Positions 46,114-56,935 of a DNA stretch of 64,000 nucleotides are shown in pieces (position 1 is the first letter of the stretch; each line of letters begins with the position of its first letter). The stretch lies in assembly GCA_038373865.1 (NCBI GenBank), contig JAXGGA010003368.1, positions 1 through 64,000 of the forward strand, in the 5' to 3' direction. The stretch comes from Uloborus plumipes. Its lineage: Eukaryota > Arthropoda > Arachnida > Araneae > Uloboridae. The notes under the pieces are model-generated. The model was not told where the DNA came from, searched no databases, and saw only the letters and a program-made list of their open reading frames with translations. A program made the position numbers and the translations under genes.

Positions 46114-47379
46114 GATGGCTATAAACAGGAGGATACCCTTGTTCTTTGTTGCAATATTATTTTGTAGAAAATAGAATGTATGCTTTATAGTATTTGTGAA
46201 CTTGTATTTTATTGAATAAACTTATTCTTGTCGGTTCTTATCAGTGCTCAACGCATGTCAATTTTGTAAAGATCAGTATGGGAATAAATTAGTTGCACTA
46301 ATTTTAATTCTTCAAGCATGGCTTTATATTAAATTATTTATTTAATTATTTTGTAAATATTTAACTGTTAATAAGGTAAAATGGAATTCGATGCTGAAAT
46401 TAACAACTCTTTATAACCATGCTCAGTTAGTAGGCCATCAAATGAAATTTGTCATAAAATATCCTACATCAAACGAAAAGACCTCATTTATTTTCCTGAT
46501 ATTCATGTGATATTCAAGAAATTCTTCAATTAAAAACAGGAGTATCCCAATCACAAGATTGGGTATTGCTTATAATATAAATATTTAGAGCTCCTTTATG
46601 TTAATTAATTTCTCAAGAAAGTATTTAGTGCTTTATAATTATGAATGCATAATGCTCAGGTATCAGAGAAATACTATTTCTTGTTTTCATCAATTATCTA
46701 ATTTATTGTTCAATGATTTAATTAAATTTCATGACATATTGGGTAGATAAATAAATATATCATTATTTTTTGGTTTAATTAATTTTAAGTCCATGAGAGG
46801 GGGAACAAAAGCATATGATGGTCGTCGCAAAAAACATGCATATACTGTCAGCAGGATATCTCTTAATGGATGAAATAACCAAAAGTAAACTCTTTTCCTG
46901 TGAATAGCTAACATATCAGTGGCTTGTTTTTAAAAAAAATTAAAGTTTCTACTGCTCCCCCTTTATGAGAAAAATGGCTGCCAAGATGGCCAAAAACACA
47001 TGTTTTTTCATTATGGCTTATCTTTAAGACTAGCTGTACCCGCCCGGCGTTGCCCGTGCATTTAGAAAATGCAGATAAGTGAATAGCGCAGGAATAGTAG
47101 TGTGTGTATAGCAACAAATCACAATAGTAGCAATTTCTAGTGTAGACAAAAAATAGCTTACTTATGTCATTTCGTGTACACCGTCCAGGTCCGCCTACCT
47201 GTCCAGATTAGTGCTTATAACCGGGACTAGGCCCCACAAACAATCGCATCTGTTCAGTAATATGAAACCATAACACCGTATTCTGAGCAATACCAATAGT
47301 AGCACCTAGCACCCACCAGACGGTATCGTGGCACTTAGAGCTGAACTATGTGACCACGGACATGTTTAGACGCCTCCCA

Positions 47380-47545
47380 GCGAACCACTCTTATCCCGAC
47401 GGTGATCTTTGATCGGCTGGGATCGACCCCGTGCGTTCCCTCGGGACACGAGTTCCGACGCTTACGATCGGAGCAACCACTGCCCGAGCTGACTCTTTAC
47501 GTCCTCGCATTGCGCTCTGGCCGACCTGTGAACTTGACGTTGAAA
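47380..47545 (-). other. GC-rich block in the Helitron with B-box-like motif
   Basis: On the minus strand GGGGTCGATCCCAGC (about 47434-47420) is a good B box, but no convincing A box lies at the expected distance. It may be a SINE piece captured by the Helitron. Confidence 0.25.
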
Positions 47546-47718
47546 TACGCATGGGAGCGCTGTGAACGATGAGGGAATATAAAAATAACAAAAGGCAAAC
47601 ATTATTTTTAAGGTATTATAATTTATTCCTTAAAATTATATATCATGAATTAAACAATTACGACAGTAACACTATTAAACAATATCAATCTCTTAATGCT
47701 ATAGCGTGAACAATATTT

Positions 47719-48096
47719 TTATAGTCCATCTTTAGCCAACACAAACAAACTGAATGGTTTACCCACTCGAGAGCATGCCACGTATAATTGTCCGTGTGAA
47801 AAACATGGTGTTCTCAAATCTAAGCCACAAACAGACATCGTTTGACCTTGGGATTTGTTGATAGTCATTGCAAATGCCAATCTAATCGGAAACTGAATAC
47901 GTTTGAATTGAATTGGCACATCTGTAGGTATAATAGGAATCCGTGGTATGAGTATATTTTCACCTCTGAACTTGCCATTTAAAATCCTGGCTTCGATCAC
48001 GTTTTTCATTAATTTTTGAATGACTAATCGCGTACCGTTGCACAGCCGGGGCGGGTTCAAATTACGAAGCAAGATAATTGGAGATCCAACCTTTAT
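47719..48096 (-). pseudogene. Helitron PIF1-like helicase, C-terminal fragment
   Basis: About 125 residues are open, including VGSPIILLRNLNP at the upstream edge (where the frame continues above 48072), LCNGTRL, AFAMTINKSQGQT and GQLYVACSRV. These are the last conserved motifs of Helitron Rep/helicase proteins (PIF1 family, superfamily 1B). The Rep nuclease, the Walker motifs and most of the helicase are missing. The fragment is well preserved, so the deletion is probably recent relative to the family. Confidence 0.88.
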
Positions 48097-48710
48097 TTTT
48101 TAAAAATTTGTGTCACTTTAATGGTCGTTCATACCCCCCCCCCCTCTCGCAGTGAAAAAAAAAACATTACACAGCAGATTTTGCCTAATAACTCAACACT
48201 CATGGTGTTTGATACGTTTTATTTGTTTGTAATGATGTTTTTTGGTCACAACCAATATGAAAATCACAAAAAATAGTTACTTTAATCTTTAACATATATT
48301 TATCTTCTTCAGAATTTTTGACTTTTAATTTTACCTTGAATTTGACGTAAATGCAAGGTATTAAAATACAGAATTTTATAAAGGTACAAAAATTAACATA
48401 ATATAATTGATAGTGTATGTAATTTTTGAAAAAATAATATAAGTGCCGTAAATCAAAAACCATTCATTGCCACAATCGAGTCAAAGACCCCAAAAATGGC
48501 GCAAACGTCCATAAGAAAATTCTACAGCATCGAAGGACCCCATTGCCAATTTTAAAAAAGATCCGACCCAAACTGTCATTTTGTACTATAAAAAAATATG
48601 GGGTAGATCCCCATGAGGGGATGTACCTGCATAAGGACATTACAATCATTAAAATCATTCAAAAAAAAAAAAAAAAAAACCATGCAGCTGTTCGAAAAAA
48701 TCCTTGCGGG

Positions 48711-48772
48711 CCTGGATTCGATCTCATTCCATCAGGAACTTCAACCTGACGCGCAGAACCACTTGACCATCG
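48711..48772 (-). mobile_element. tRNA-like SINE head inside the Helitron
   Basis: On the minus strand GATGGTCAAGTGG (A box, about 48771) and AGATCGAATCC (B box, about 48724-48714) are correctly spaced, followed by a T run near 48679-48661. It resembles a Leu/Ser-type tRNA head. It either inserted into the Helitron or is carried by it. Confidence 0.55.
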
Positions 48773-49553
48773 GGTCGCTCGTTGAAGTAAGGATTTACGA
48801 TAACACATATTGTATTGGCGAGCAGCGATCTCGAGAAGAAGTTTTATAAATAATTTTTTAAAAATTTTTCTAATTCAAAAATCGAAAATCGGGCTTCGAG
48901 GTCTGGTGGCCAGCCCCTTTGTGTCTTCCCGTGTAAAAAATTCCAGGTCCCTGCGTGCGATAGATTTGGCTGGAGAGCTCGGTCAGACAAATGGACAGAC
49001 AGGCAGACAGACAGACACATTACACTTGCTTTTATTATTATAGATTAAATATTTCCAAGAAGGAGTGAGAAATCCAAGTTGTGCATTGTGTAACCATTTA
49101 TAGTAAACATCTGTACACTACCAGAAAGTGAGTAAAACTTTGGTTATGTCTTCCTTTTTTTGGAATAAATTCCTCAATTTCAGCAAAATCGGCAAAATCG
49201 AGTTTTTGTGATTACAACTTCAAAGAGCCCTGTACCTTAGCAATTTTCATTATGAACATTCTAGTATTTTTTTCTGAATGCCTGGAGTAACTAGTTTCCA
49301 TAGATGTATAACACTTTTATTTTGCATGAGTACGATTTTTTGTAAAAAAAAGATTAAATAACATCACTTTTTTAGTATTTTGACGTGGCGGACAAACTTT
49401 GAGGGCATGTATCTCAGAAAATAAGTGGAGCAGGAACCTAACAATTTGGACTTTTCCATGCCTCTATATGATCAACATGTGTGCCAAATTAAAAGAAAAT
49501 CCGAGTCGGTCGTGCGACCCCCATTCGATGAGTTGGTATGGAATCACTCCCAG

Positions 49554-50440
49554 GGTAATTTATGTTAATTTTTAGAAAGAGGCGCACGAAACCTAAATTT
49601 TTGGGAAAGGTGAAACTCAATTTCCGAATGAAACTCCGAGTTTTATCGAATGTGACAAAAAGCAAAAGAAGAAAAGGCATGCAATTTATTATTTAAAAAG
49701 CTTATGAATAAAATATTTCAATGCCGTCTTTAAACGCTCTGAATGTTCAATCAAAATATACAGAATAGTAAACATTTTAAGGAAGTCGGTGACCTTCCGA
49801 GACCTCTCATCGGGGAGCCTCTGTTCTTAGATCATTAAAATTGAATGTCAATTTCAGAAAATGAGTATTTTTGACATCTCCTTCTATTTATTTTATCAAG
49901 GATTTAATACCACAAAAACTGCTCGTGACATTTGTGCTGTGCATAGAGAGGGTACCATATCTGAAGGAACAGCTTGTAATTGTTGTGACAAGATTAAAAA
50001 TCGAAATTTTAACCACAAAAGTTACACTACCTTCAATAGTCGTGTCATGGAAATCCGATGCACAATTGAGCGAGCTTTGATGAAAATTTGCTTCAAACGA
50101 CAAGGGCATTAATTTTCTGGTTACACTCTGAGAGACAAGTGTCACAAGAGTGTCATAATTGACACTTCTCATAGGAGTCACACCATATGAAGCATTTGGA
50201 GCATGTTGCACATGTGACTTTACTCCGACATCGCTGCAACAAGCAATTCGGGACACGTCAGTTTGTGGCGTAATGAAAACGTCACTGCAACGTTATTTCG
50301 TGATATCACAGTGACCGTCACAAATGAGTATATAACTGGTAATAAGTTACTGATTTTTACTGGAATATCAGGTTCAAATTTCTTTTTAAAAATAGCCGGA
50401 ATTTAGTTGCCAGCCTAATAGTTTAAATAGAACTGCTAAT
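49554..50440. other. Gene-free stretch
   Basis: From about 50120 the sequence becomes rich in GTCAC/GTGAC words, some arranged as short palindromes (TCACTGCAACGT..ATATCACAGTGA near 50281-50312). No gene is seen. Confidence 0.3.
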
Positions 50441-50636
50441 CAGGGCCCGATTAAGTCAAGATGGTGGCCAGGTCCTAATGAAATTTGCTTCCCCTCTCAC
50501 AAGGAAACCTGCTCATTTTCAAAGTAATACTTCCCAAAAAAGGAAAGAAAGAAAGAAAGAAATCCTATTTTGATGCATCTAAAATTGTGGTGCCCAGGGC
50601 CACGAACCTGTAGGACCATGCGTTAATCAGGCGGTG
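50441..50636. mobile_element. Short hAT-like MITE, degraded
   Basis: CAGGGCCCGATTAA on the left and, inverted, CACCGCCTGATTAA on the right. Flanks CTGCTAAT and CTAGTAAT are a plausible 8-bp TSD with two changes. Confidence 0.45.
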
Positions 50637-51448
50637 CTAGTAATGAATATCGCAAGATCAAGAAATGTAACTTACACCTTTAACGTACAATAGGAATTAA
50701 AAGAAAGAGTTGAAAAAATTATTGGAGAAAAGTTCTTTAATTTGCAAAATTACGGGAGCATTGTCTTATAACTACTTCCACCGCATGACATTCACCTCAC
50801 GGTGACTAAAATAGGACCCTTATGAGGGAGTCTCGAGGAATTCACGTGAGGGTTGCCGTAGCGTGGTGGTCACCAAACGACATTGTGAAGTCAGTAGCAG
50901 GTTGCATCAACTTACGAACATCAGTCCGCGGCAATGTCATGAAATGACGTTGCATTGACGTCTTCACAATGTCCGAAAATGTTACAAGTAAATTGTTGCA
51001 GTGAAGCGGCAGTGAACATGTCGCAAATGTATCATGGCGCGACTTCTGTGAAACGTCAGAATAGAGCCACTTTGTGATCGTGCCCATTGTGACGTCTTTG
51101 TTTCCATAATTTTGCTGTGATGTGTTGTTGTTGATGGACTGAGACTTACTAACTATTTTTATCAAAGCCATTATCAGATATGATATTGTCTTTTCTCAGC
51201 GGGATTTTTTTCTCCTATTTCTTTGTAAATGTTAATTTGCCTCTGTTGCGATAGCGACGTGAAAATGCAGGAGAGAACCAAGAGATGTGGGACAGCTGCA
51301 TACCAAAAGAATGAATATTTAACTGTACCTTCTCCTGTAGATATATTATAGATTGGAATGAAGCAATATAGTGTAAAGCTGCTACAAAGCTATAGTCTAC
51401 ATCTGCTGAACAAGCTAGGTTTTCTTTTTTTCTTTTTTTTACAATACG
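50637..51448. other. Gene-free stretch, GTCAC-rich in part
   Basis: GTGAC/GTCAC and CATTGTGA words recur at 50785-51110, as in 50120-50330. The minus-strand frame of 109 codons over this region is driven by these repeats and matches nothing I know. Confidence 0.3.
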
Positions 51449-51504
51449 TGCATTTGCTCTATTCCTCCGCCCCCCCCCCCCCCCGGAGGAATAGAACAAA
51501 TGCA
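51449..51504. other. Hairpin with a 15-C loop
   Basis: TGCATTTGCTCTATTCCTCC at 51449-51468 is answered by the near-perfect complement at 51485-51504, separated by a G, a run of C and the stem base. One mismatch is visible. The loop could form an i-motif on one strand and a G-quadruplex on the other. Confidence 0.7.
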
Positions 51505-51592
51505 TGTAAATCCTAATCCCCTCCTACATACTGAAAAAATCTTGCTTTCTCTTCTTCTTTTCTTTCTTTCTTTTTTTTTTTTTTTTTTGAAT

Positions 51593-52180
51593 TTAATTCA
51601 TAACTAAGCCGTTAACATTCGAATTGATGCTGAGACAAATATAAATTTCCAAAACTTTTATTTTATGAGCTTTTAGTTTATCAAAATTCATTAAACTGTC
51701 ACAGTCCGTATCTAAGCAACACTTTTTTATTAACTTTTTTTTTGTTTTGGACCCGATAAAATAAATCTTACATTTTTTACAATATAAACTGTTGGATATG
51801 TTCTTAGCTAAATTTCTTTCTTTCGAAAAACTACCATTTAGAAAGAAAAAAAAATTTTTCTTTTTATTATTAACATTTTTATTCCTTAGGCAATTGTTGC
51901 TCGTTTCTTTTCCAGTGCAACGCTTTTCCCTTTTTTCCTCTACCTCATCCAAAATCTCTCCCTCCTCATTTATGTCATTAGCAGATTTCTCCCAGGAAAA
52001 ATAAAAAGAAAAAAATTGAATAAAAAAAAGCCAGAAACATAGGAGCGAAAAATGATAATAAAACCGAAGCGCAGGAACAAAAAAGCAAACAAATAACATT
52101 AAATGCAAGAAATAAAGAAAAGAAGTGAAGTGGGGACGCAAAATTTTCACGGGAATCGTCTGCGCTTTTTTTTCACTCAT
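51593..52180 (-). other. Unrecognised 195-codon open frame
   Basis: The frame has a hydrophobic segment (about residues 18-60), a Glu-rich stretch and a Lys/Cys-rich end. Composition follows the local A/T runs, and the frame crosses several homopolymers. I recognise no domain. The length is unusual for AT-rich DNA, but I consider it probably non-coding. Confidence 0.12.
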
Positions 52181-53439
52181 CGCTTGACGGTTTTTTCCCC
52201 CTTGCTTTAGTTAATTCTTATTTTTAATTCCCTCTTTTCTTTAGCAGGATTTTTATTGATATTTTTACGGTTTTCAGCCAAAGCCTATCCTTTTATTCAG
52301 TTCTTTCTTCTCCAGGGCGTTAAAAATAAATTCGCCACTTAATTCCAAGTCTGTGTCGAGAGAAAAATACAAATTGGGATTTTGGGGGTTTTAACTGAAA
52401 GCTAAAATTATGCAGCCTTTTTTATTCATCTCTTAAATTTTATTCGGTTAGTACTTTCGATGGTGGAACGGGGATTTTATCGCAGGCGATCATTATTATT
52501 ATTTTTTTTTTCTCATTTTCATTTTTAATAAAAAGGTTGCAAAGACAGCGGTGTTAAGAATAAAATTCAAAATGAATTTATGTGTCATGGCTGAAATAAT
52601 TAGAATGGAAACTGCGTTTCAATTATTCACAAAAGCGAGGTTTCTTGGAAAGATTTGTTTGGTTCAAAATACTTGATTCTAAATCATAAAAAAGTTTTAC
52701 GTTTCGCAAAATTAGAGGCAGTTTAATTGGAATAACTCTAGATAAAATTTTTCTTTTCGTTTGTGTTTGTTTTTCGTATTTGCGCTTTTTCTAAACAGTA
52801 GTATTGTTGAGTCAGAAATTTTGTTTTGATTTTTCATTGAAATATTTTATGAAAAATTTTAAAAGTTTCATTAGAAATTTTCTAAGAAATGTTTTTTTTT
52901 TTTTTGCCTTGAAGTCTGACATTTTTCAGTTATTGAGTTTGTGTTCATCTTTCACTTGCGTTACCTTTTATTAAATATTATTTAGCAAATGTAGATATGT
53001 AGAACAAAATGCAAAAAAAATTATCAACATGTTGTATTTTGTTTACTGTTAAAAATCCTAAAAATAACCTTATTTCTTTCAAAAACTGTTTCAAGTTCGG
53101 AAAAAAATACATAAAAGTTTTTTTTTTTTTTCTTTTCTATTTTTATTTATTTATTTATTTTTTTTTTTTTACTTTTTAAATTTTTTAATTTTTGTTAAAC
53201 AAAGAAAAAGCTAGTGCTGATATTTAAAAAATATCCTTTAAAATACACAAAAATACTGACATTTCACTATACTTTCGTTAGGGGGAATGCTATTTATTGT
53301 TCTGCGTGAATGAGTGTATTTATCAACAGTATTGAATGCTATTCAAAATTTTTGTTGAAAAGTTCTCAAACTCGCCCATTTACAATTTTTGAAAGATGAA
53401 TTGAAGCATAACTATAACTGAGAAAACGGGATTTCAAGT
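52181..53439. other. Gene-free AT-rich stretch
   Basis: Long T runs and (TTTA)n near 53142-53170; nothing else. Confidence 0.4.
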
Positions 53440-54775
53440 AGAACAAGATGTTCTGTCAAGAACTAAACGAGCCTACTTTCCCGCACATCGTCATCGGCAT
53501 TCTAGCACCTGATCAATATTCTCTTGAATATCTTAAACTGAAAATTATGTCAAACATACCTTTATAGCACTTAAAGCTGATTTCTAAAAGCAAAATATAC
53601 CCCTCTCATCAGATGAAATGGACACGTAAAAAGTAAATAAAAGAATAAATAAAGTTTTGTCGCACTTTTTAAAGAATGTAACTGTTATAGTTCTTCCGTA
53701 GAAAAATTTCACAATCGTTTACAAAAGAAAAAAAAAATAAATAAAATAAAAGTACAAAGAACATCAAAACACATTTTATCAAAGAAAGAAAAAAAACTTC
53801 GTTCGTTAATAAAATGTCTCGAATTTTATTTTTAATCCGTTACCAGTTGTTAAATATAAATAAAGAATAAAATGCTCTCGTGAATGAAAAATTTTTGTAA
53901 ACAAAAAAAATCGTCTGCCAAAAAAAATAAATAAAATAAAAAAATAAACAAAAAATGAATAAATAAACAAAAAATCGTCTGCCCAGTCAGTCATTTTTTT
54001 CTGAGCCTGCATTTCCGCCATGTTTGCGGAGTCGGAATCAGAGTCCTCACGGAAGATTTTTCAGAAAAGTACTTTACATACATTTTTTATCAAAAACGTT
54101 TTCTTGCAAAGTTAGTTTTAAGGAAATCCGCCTTTAAGTTTAGAATCAACATTCAATTTAAATTCCCCAGTAGGAGCTCATGTTAAAAATTTTTTTGAAC
54201 GGTTCTTCATTGAACGAAACATGGTTCAAATTGAAAAGTGAAATATGGGAATAAGTCGCTCCGAGATCTTTCGAACAAAAAAAGTTTATTCAATTCGGAC
54301 GGTTCACTTACAAGTTATTAGGTGGGGAAAGGTTGCTTAAACGGTTCAATGTTGAACCAAAAATGTTCAAATTTAAAATTTGAATACGGTAATAAAGTAT
54401 CCTTGCCGAGATGCTTCGAACAAAAAAAATTGTTTAAATCGGACTGTTCACTCAAAAGTTATTAGGGGTGACAGCTTGTTTGAACGGTTCAATGTTGAAC
54501 GAAAAATTGTTCAAATCGAAAATGTAGATACGGGAATGAAGTATCCTTGAAAAGATCTTTCGAACAAAAAAAAGTTTGTTCAAATCGCACTGTTAACTAA
54601 AAAGTTAGTATCGCGGGACAGGTTGTTTCAACGGCTCAAAGTTGAACCAAAAATTGTTCAAATCGAAAAATCAACTATGGGAATGAGCTGTACTCGCCGA
54701 GATCTTTCCAACAAAAAAAAATTCGTTCAAATCGGAATGTTCATTCAAAAGTTATTAGGGGGGGGGATAGACACC
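53440..54775 (+). repeat. Direct duplication, copy 1
   Basis: From ACAAGATGTTCTGTCAAGAA onward it matches the copy starting at 55813, about 2,373 bp downstream: GAACTAAACGAGCCTACTTT, ACCCCTCTCATCAGATGAAA and AATCGTCTGCC.AGTCAGTCA. Copy 1 has about 440 bp more than copy 2 in its second half, because of extra oligomeric units and a 54000-54170 segment. Confidence 0.85.
54190..54770 (+). repeat. Oligomeric repeat, unit about 120-127 bp
   Basis: About five units, each with GAACGGTTCAATGTTGAAC, AAATTGTTCAAATCG, a GGGAATGA-like word, GAGATCTTTC.AACAAAAAA and GTTCA.TCAAAAGTTATTAG. The unit is itself rich in GTTCAA/TTGAAC inverted words. Confidence 0.8.
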
Positions 54776-55024
54776 GACCGATCGAAAGAAAAATGAACAA
54801 CAATGAAAAATGAAAGTGAAAGTTAATGAGTTGGATCCAAAGTGGGTGAAACTTTAAGCTTGATGCGTCGGCCTGTCTATATAACGGTTCTACCGCGGCC
54901 CATACCCAATTTTAACTTTATTTTGATCGATCTCTCTCAAATTTTAAAAACAATAACAATTCTAACGTGTTGCCAAAAATTATTTGCCAAATACCATAAA
55001 TACATAAATTTACGCTGACGTGAT
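54776..55024. other. Unassigned spacer
   Basis: No gene or repeat boundary is seen. Confidence 0.3.
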
Positions 55025-55027
55025 TAA

Positions 55028-55329
55028 GGCAGGGATTCAAGTGAAACAGCACTGCGATCGCTTCGAATTGCGATCGCTACTGGAAGTGAATTACATTATC
55101 ATCAACTTAAATTGGCATAATGTCACTACGGGTGGAGCCAATAAGAGCTCACAAGCACTCAGCGATCTCCTCTTATTCGCCAAGTAGGCTGTGACGTTTT
55201 ATCTAGCTCGTTTTTCATAGGCAAACGTCACGCTGACGTCACGATGTTTTTATCAAGAAACGTTCTAATGTAATTCATTTCCAGTCGCGATTGTAATTTG
55301 CGATTGCCTGTTTCACTTGAATCCCTGCC
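55028..55329. mobile_element. TAA-site MITE (PIF/Harbinger-like)
   Basis: The termini are GGCAGGGATTCAAGTGAAAC and its complement, with similarity continuing inward for about 70 bp (GCGATCGC, TACTGGAAGTGAATTACAT). TAA flanks both ends (55025-55027 and 55330-55332). A 3-bp TAA target and a GG-initial TIR fit PIF/Harbinger. It is non-coding. Confidence 0.8.
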
Positions 55330-55332
55330 TAA

Positions 55333-55812
55333 ATATGAAATCCATTGTTAAAACGTTGTTGCTAAGAAACGGTAACAATAAGAGTAATCATAAAGAAAAT
55401 GGCGTAGCAAGAAATCTTCTCAAACTTTTAATGAATCCTATCTGTAACTCCGAACTGTTCGACCGTAGCGCTTCAAAACCGGCGCCAATCGATTCCTCGT
55501 GGCCAAAAACCCCAGACCCCCAAGTTTAAGGGAATGTATTAATTCTGGGGCGATTTTCGACTTGGCAAACATCTGTCGTATTATAGTATAGGATAAATTA
55601 ATTAATAAAAATATAAACAATAGTAATAATAACAAAGAAAAATTTGATATTTTATTTGCTCAAAACGAATGAAACAGGTATAGAAAATTTCATGAAATGC
55701 TAATTCTCTATTCATGAGGCGAATTTTTTAAACTTAAAAAAAATCATTACATTTTAATGGAAAAGAAATGCGCCAAGAATTTTTAGTTTGATTTTCAGCA
55801 TCACTGTTAGAA
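55333..55812. other. Unassigned spacer
   Basis: It contains GGCGCCAATCGATTCCTCG near 55481-55499, which shares CGCCAATCGATTC with the GC island at 42931. No gene is seen. Confidence 0.3.
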
Positions 55813-56710
55813 ACAAGAAGTTCTGTCAAGAACTAAACGAGCCTACTTTCCCGTACATCGACATCGGCATTCTAGCATCTGATCATTATTCTCTTGATTA
55901 TCTAAGACTAAAAATTATGTCAAACATACCTTTTTAGCACTTGAAGCTGATTTCTAAAAGCAAAATATACCCCTCTCATCAGATGAAATAGACACATAAA
56001 AAGTAAATAAATGAATAAATAAAGTTTTGTCGCACCTTTTAAAGAATGTAACTGTTACAGTTCTTCCGTAGAAAAATTCCTCAATTGTTTTCAAAAAAAA
56101 ATTAAAAGTACAAAGTACATCAAAACACATTTTATCAAAGAAAGAAAAAAAAAAGAAAAAAAAACTCGTCCGTTGATAAAATGTCTCGAATTTCACTTTT
56201 AATCCGTTGCCAGTTGTTAAATATAAATAAAGAATAAAATGCCCTCGTGAATGAAACATTTTTGTTACAAAAAAAATCGTCTGCCAAAAATAATAATAAT
56301 AATAATAATAATTTCAATAAAACAAATGAATAAATAAACAAAAAATCGTCTGCACAGTCAGTCATTTTTTTTTTCGGACTGTTTACTCAAAAGTTATTAG
56401 GGGTGACAGCTTGCTTGAGCGGTTCAATGTTGAACGAAAAATTGTTCAAATCGGAAATGTAAATACGGGAATGAAGTATCCTTGAAAAGTTCTTTCCAAC
56501 AAAAAAAAGTTTGTTCAAATCGGACTGTTCATTAAAAAGTTAGTATCGCGGGACCGGTTGTTTGAACGGCTCAAATTTGAACCAAAAATTGTTCAAATCA
56601 AAAAATCAAACATAGGAATGAGTTGTACTCGCCGAGATCTTTCCAACAAAAAAAAGTTCGTCCAAATCGGAATGTTCATTCAAAAGTTATTAGGGGGGGA
56701 CAGACAGACC
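55813..56710 (+). repeat. Direct duplication, copy 2
   Basis: It is the same as copy 1 but shorter. After AGTCAGTCATTTTTTTT it joins directly to the oligomeric units near CGGACTGTT and ends with about two and a half of them. Confidence 0.85.
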
Positions 56711-56745
56711 GACAGACCGACCGACAGACCGACACACAAATTCCC
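56697..56745. repeat. (GACAGACCGACC)n tract
   Basis: GACAGACAGACCGACAGACC and more of the same follow the oligomeric units, as GACA-rich tails do at 20.8 and 49.0 kb. Confidence 0.8.
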
Positions 56746-56806
56746 CATCTCAATACCCTACTTTCAAATTTTTAATTTTTCGATATTCATTTTACCTCTT
56801 TATTTT

Positions 56807-56935
56807 TTTAACTTGGCGATATTTTTTGGACTTGGCGATATTTTTTTTTAACTTGGCGATATATTTTGGACTTGGCGATATTTTTTTTTAACTTGGCGAT
56901 ATTTTTTGGACTTGGCGATATTTTTTAGATGCATT
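56807..56935. repeat. ACTTGGCGATATTTTTT minisatellite
   Basis: Seven units of ACTTGGCGATAT followed by a T run, alternating between a TTTGG- and a TTTTTA-type ending, so the higher-order unit is about 40 bp. A related CTTGGCGATATATCGCC occurs at 31540. Confidence 0.85.

Larger units (their letters stand above)
47030..49044 (-). mobile_element. Non-autonomous Helitron
   Basis: On the minus strand it begins TCTATAATAATAAAAGCAAG (49044 downward) and ends with a GGGCAACGCC...GGGTACAG region and CTAG at 47030. Host A precedes and host T follows, the AT target of Helitrons, with no TSD. The other arm of the inverted repeat reads through AAATATTTAAGCTTAAAG without it, an empty site. It carries a helicase C-terminal fragment and at least one tRNA-like module. 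No Rep domain is present, so it is a deletion derivative. Confidence 0.9.
44342..49553. repeat. Large inverted repeat (5.2 kb with insertions)
   Basis: The left arm (44342 to about 45773) and right arm (about 46134-49553) are inverted copies from GGGAGTGATTC at the outer ends to AACAAGGG at the inner ends. In one stretch of about 115 bp I count two differences, so the arms are close. The right arm is longer only because it holds a 2-kb Helitron; the spacer holds a 228-bp MITE. Without these the structure is about 3 kb. I find no outer TSD. It could be a foldback transposon or an inverted segmental duplication. Confidence 0.85.
46134..49553 (-). repeat. Right arm of the large inverted repeat, with Helitron
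   Basis: It matches the left arm inverted on both sides of the Helitron: 46134-47029 and 49045-49553. Confidence 0.85.

Noticed and set aside
51593..52180. 195-codon minus-strand frame as a membrane protein gene
   Set aside because: The hydrophobic and Lys-rich stretches follow A/T homopolymers; no family features. Listed only as an unrecognised frame.
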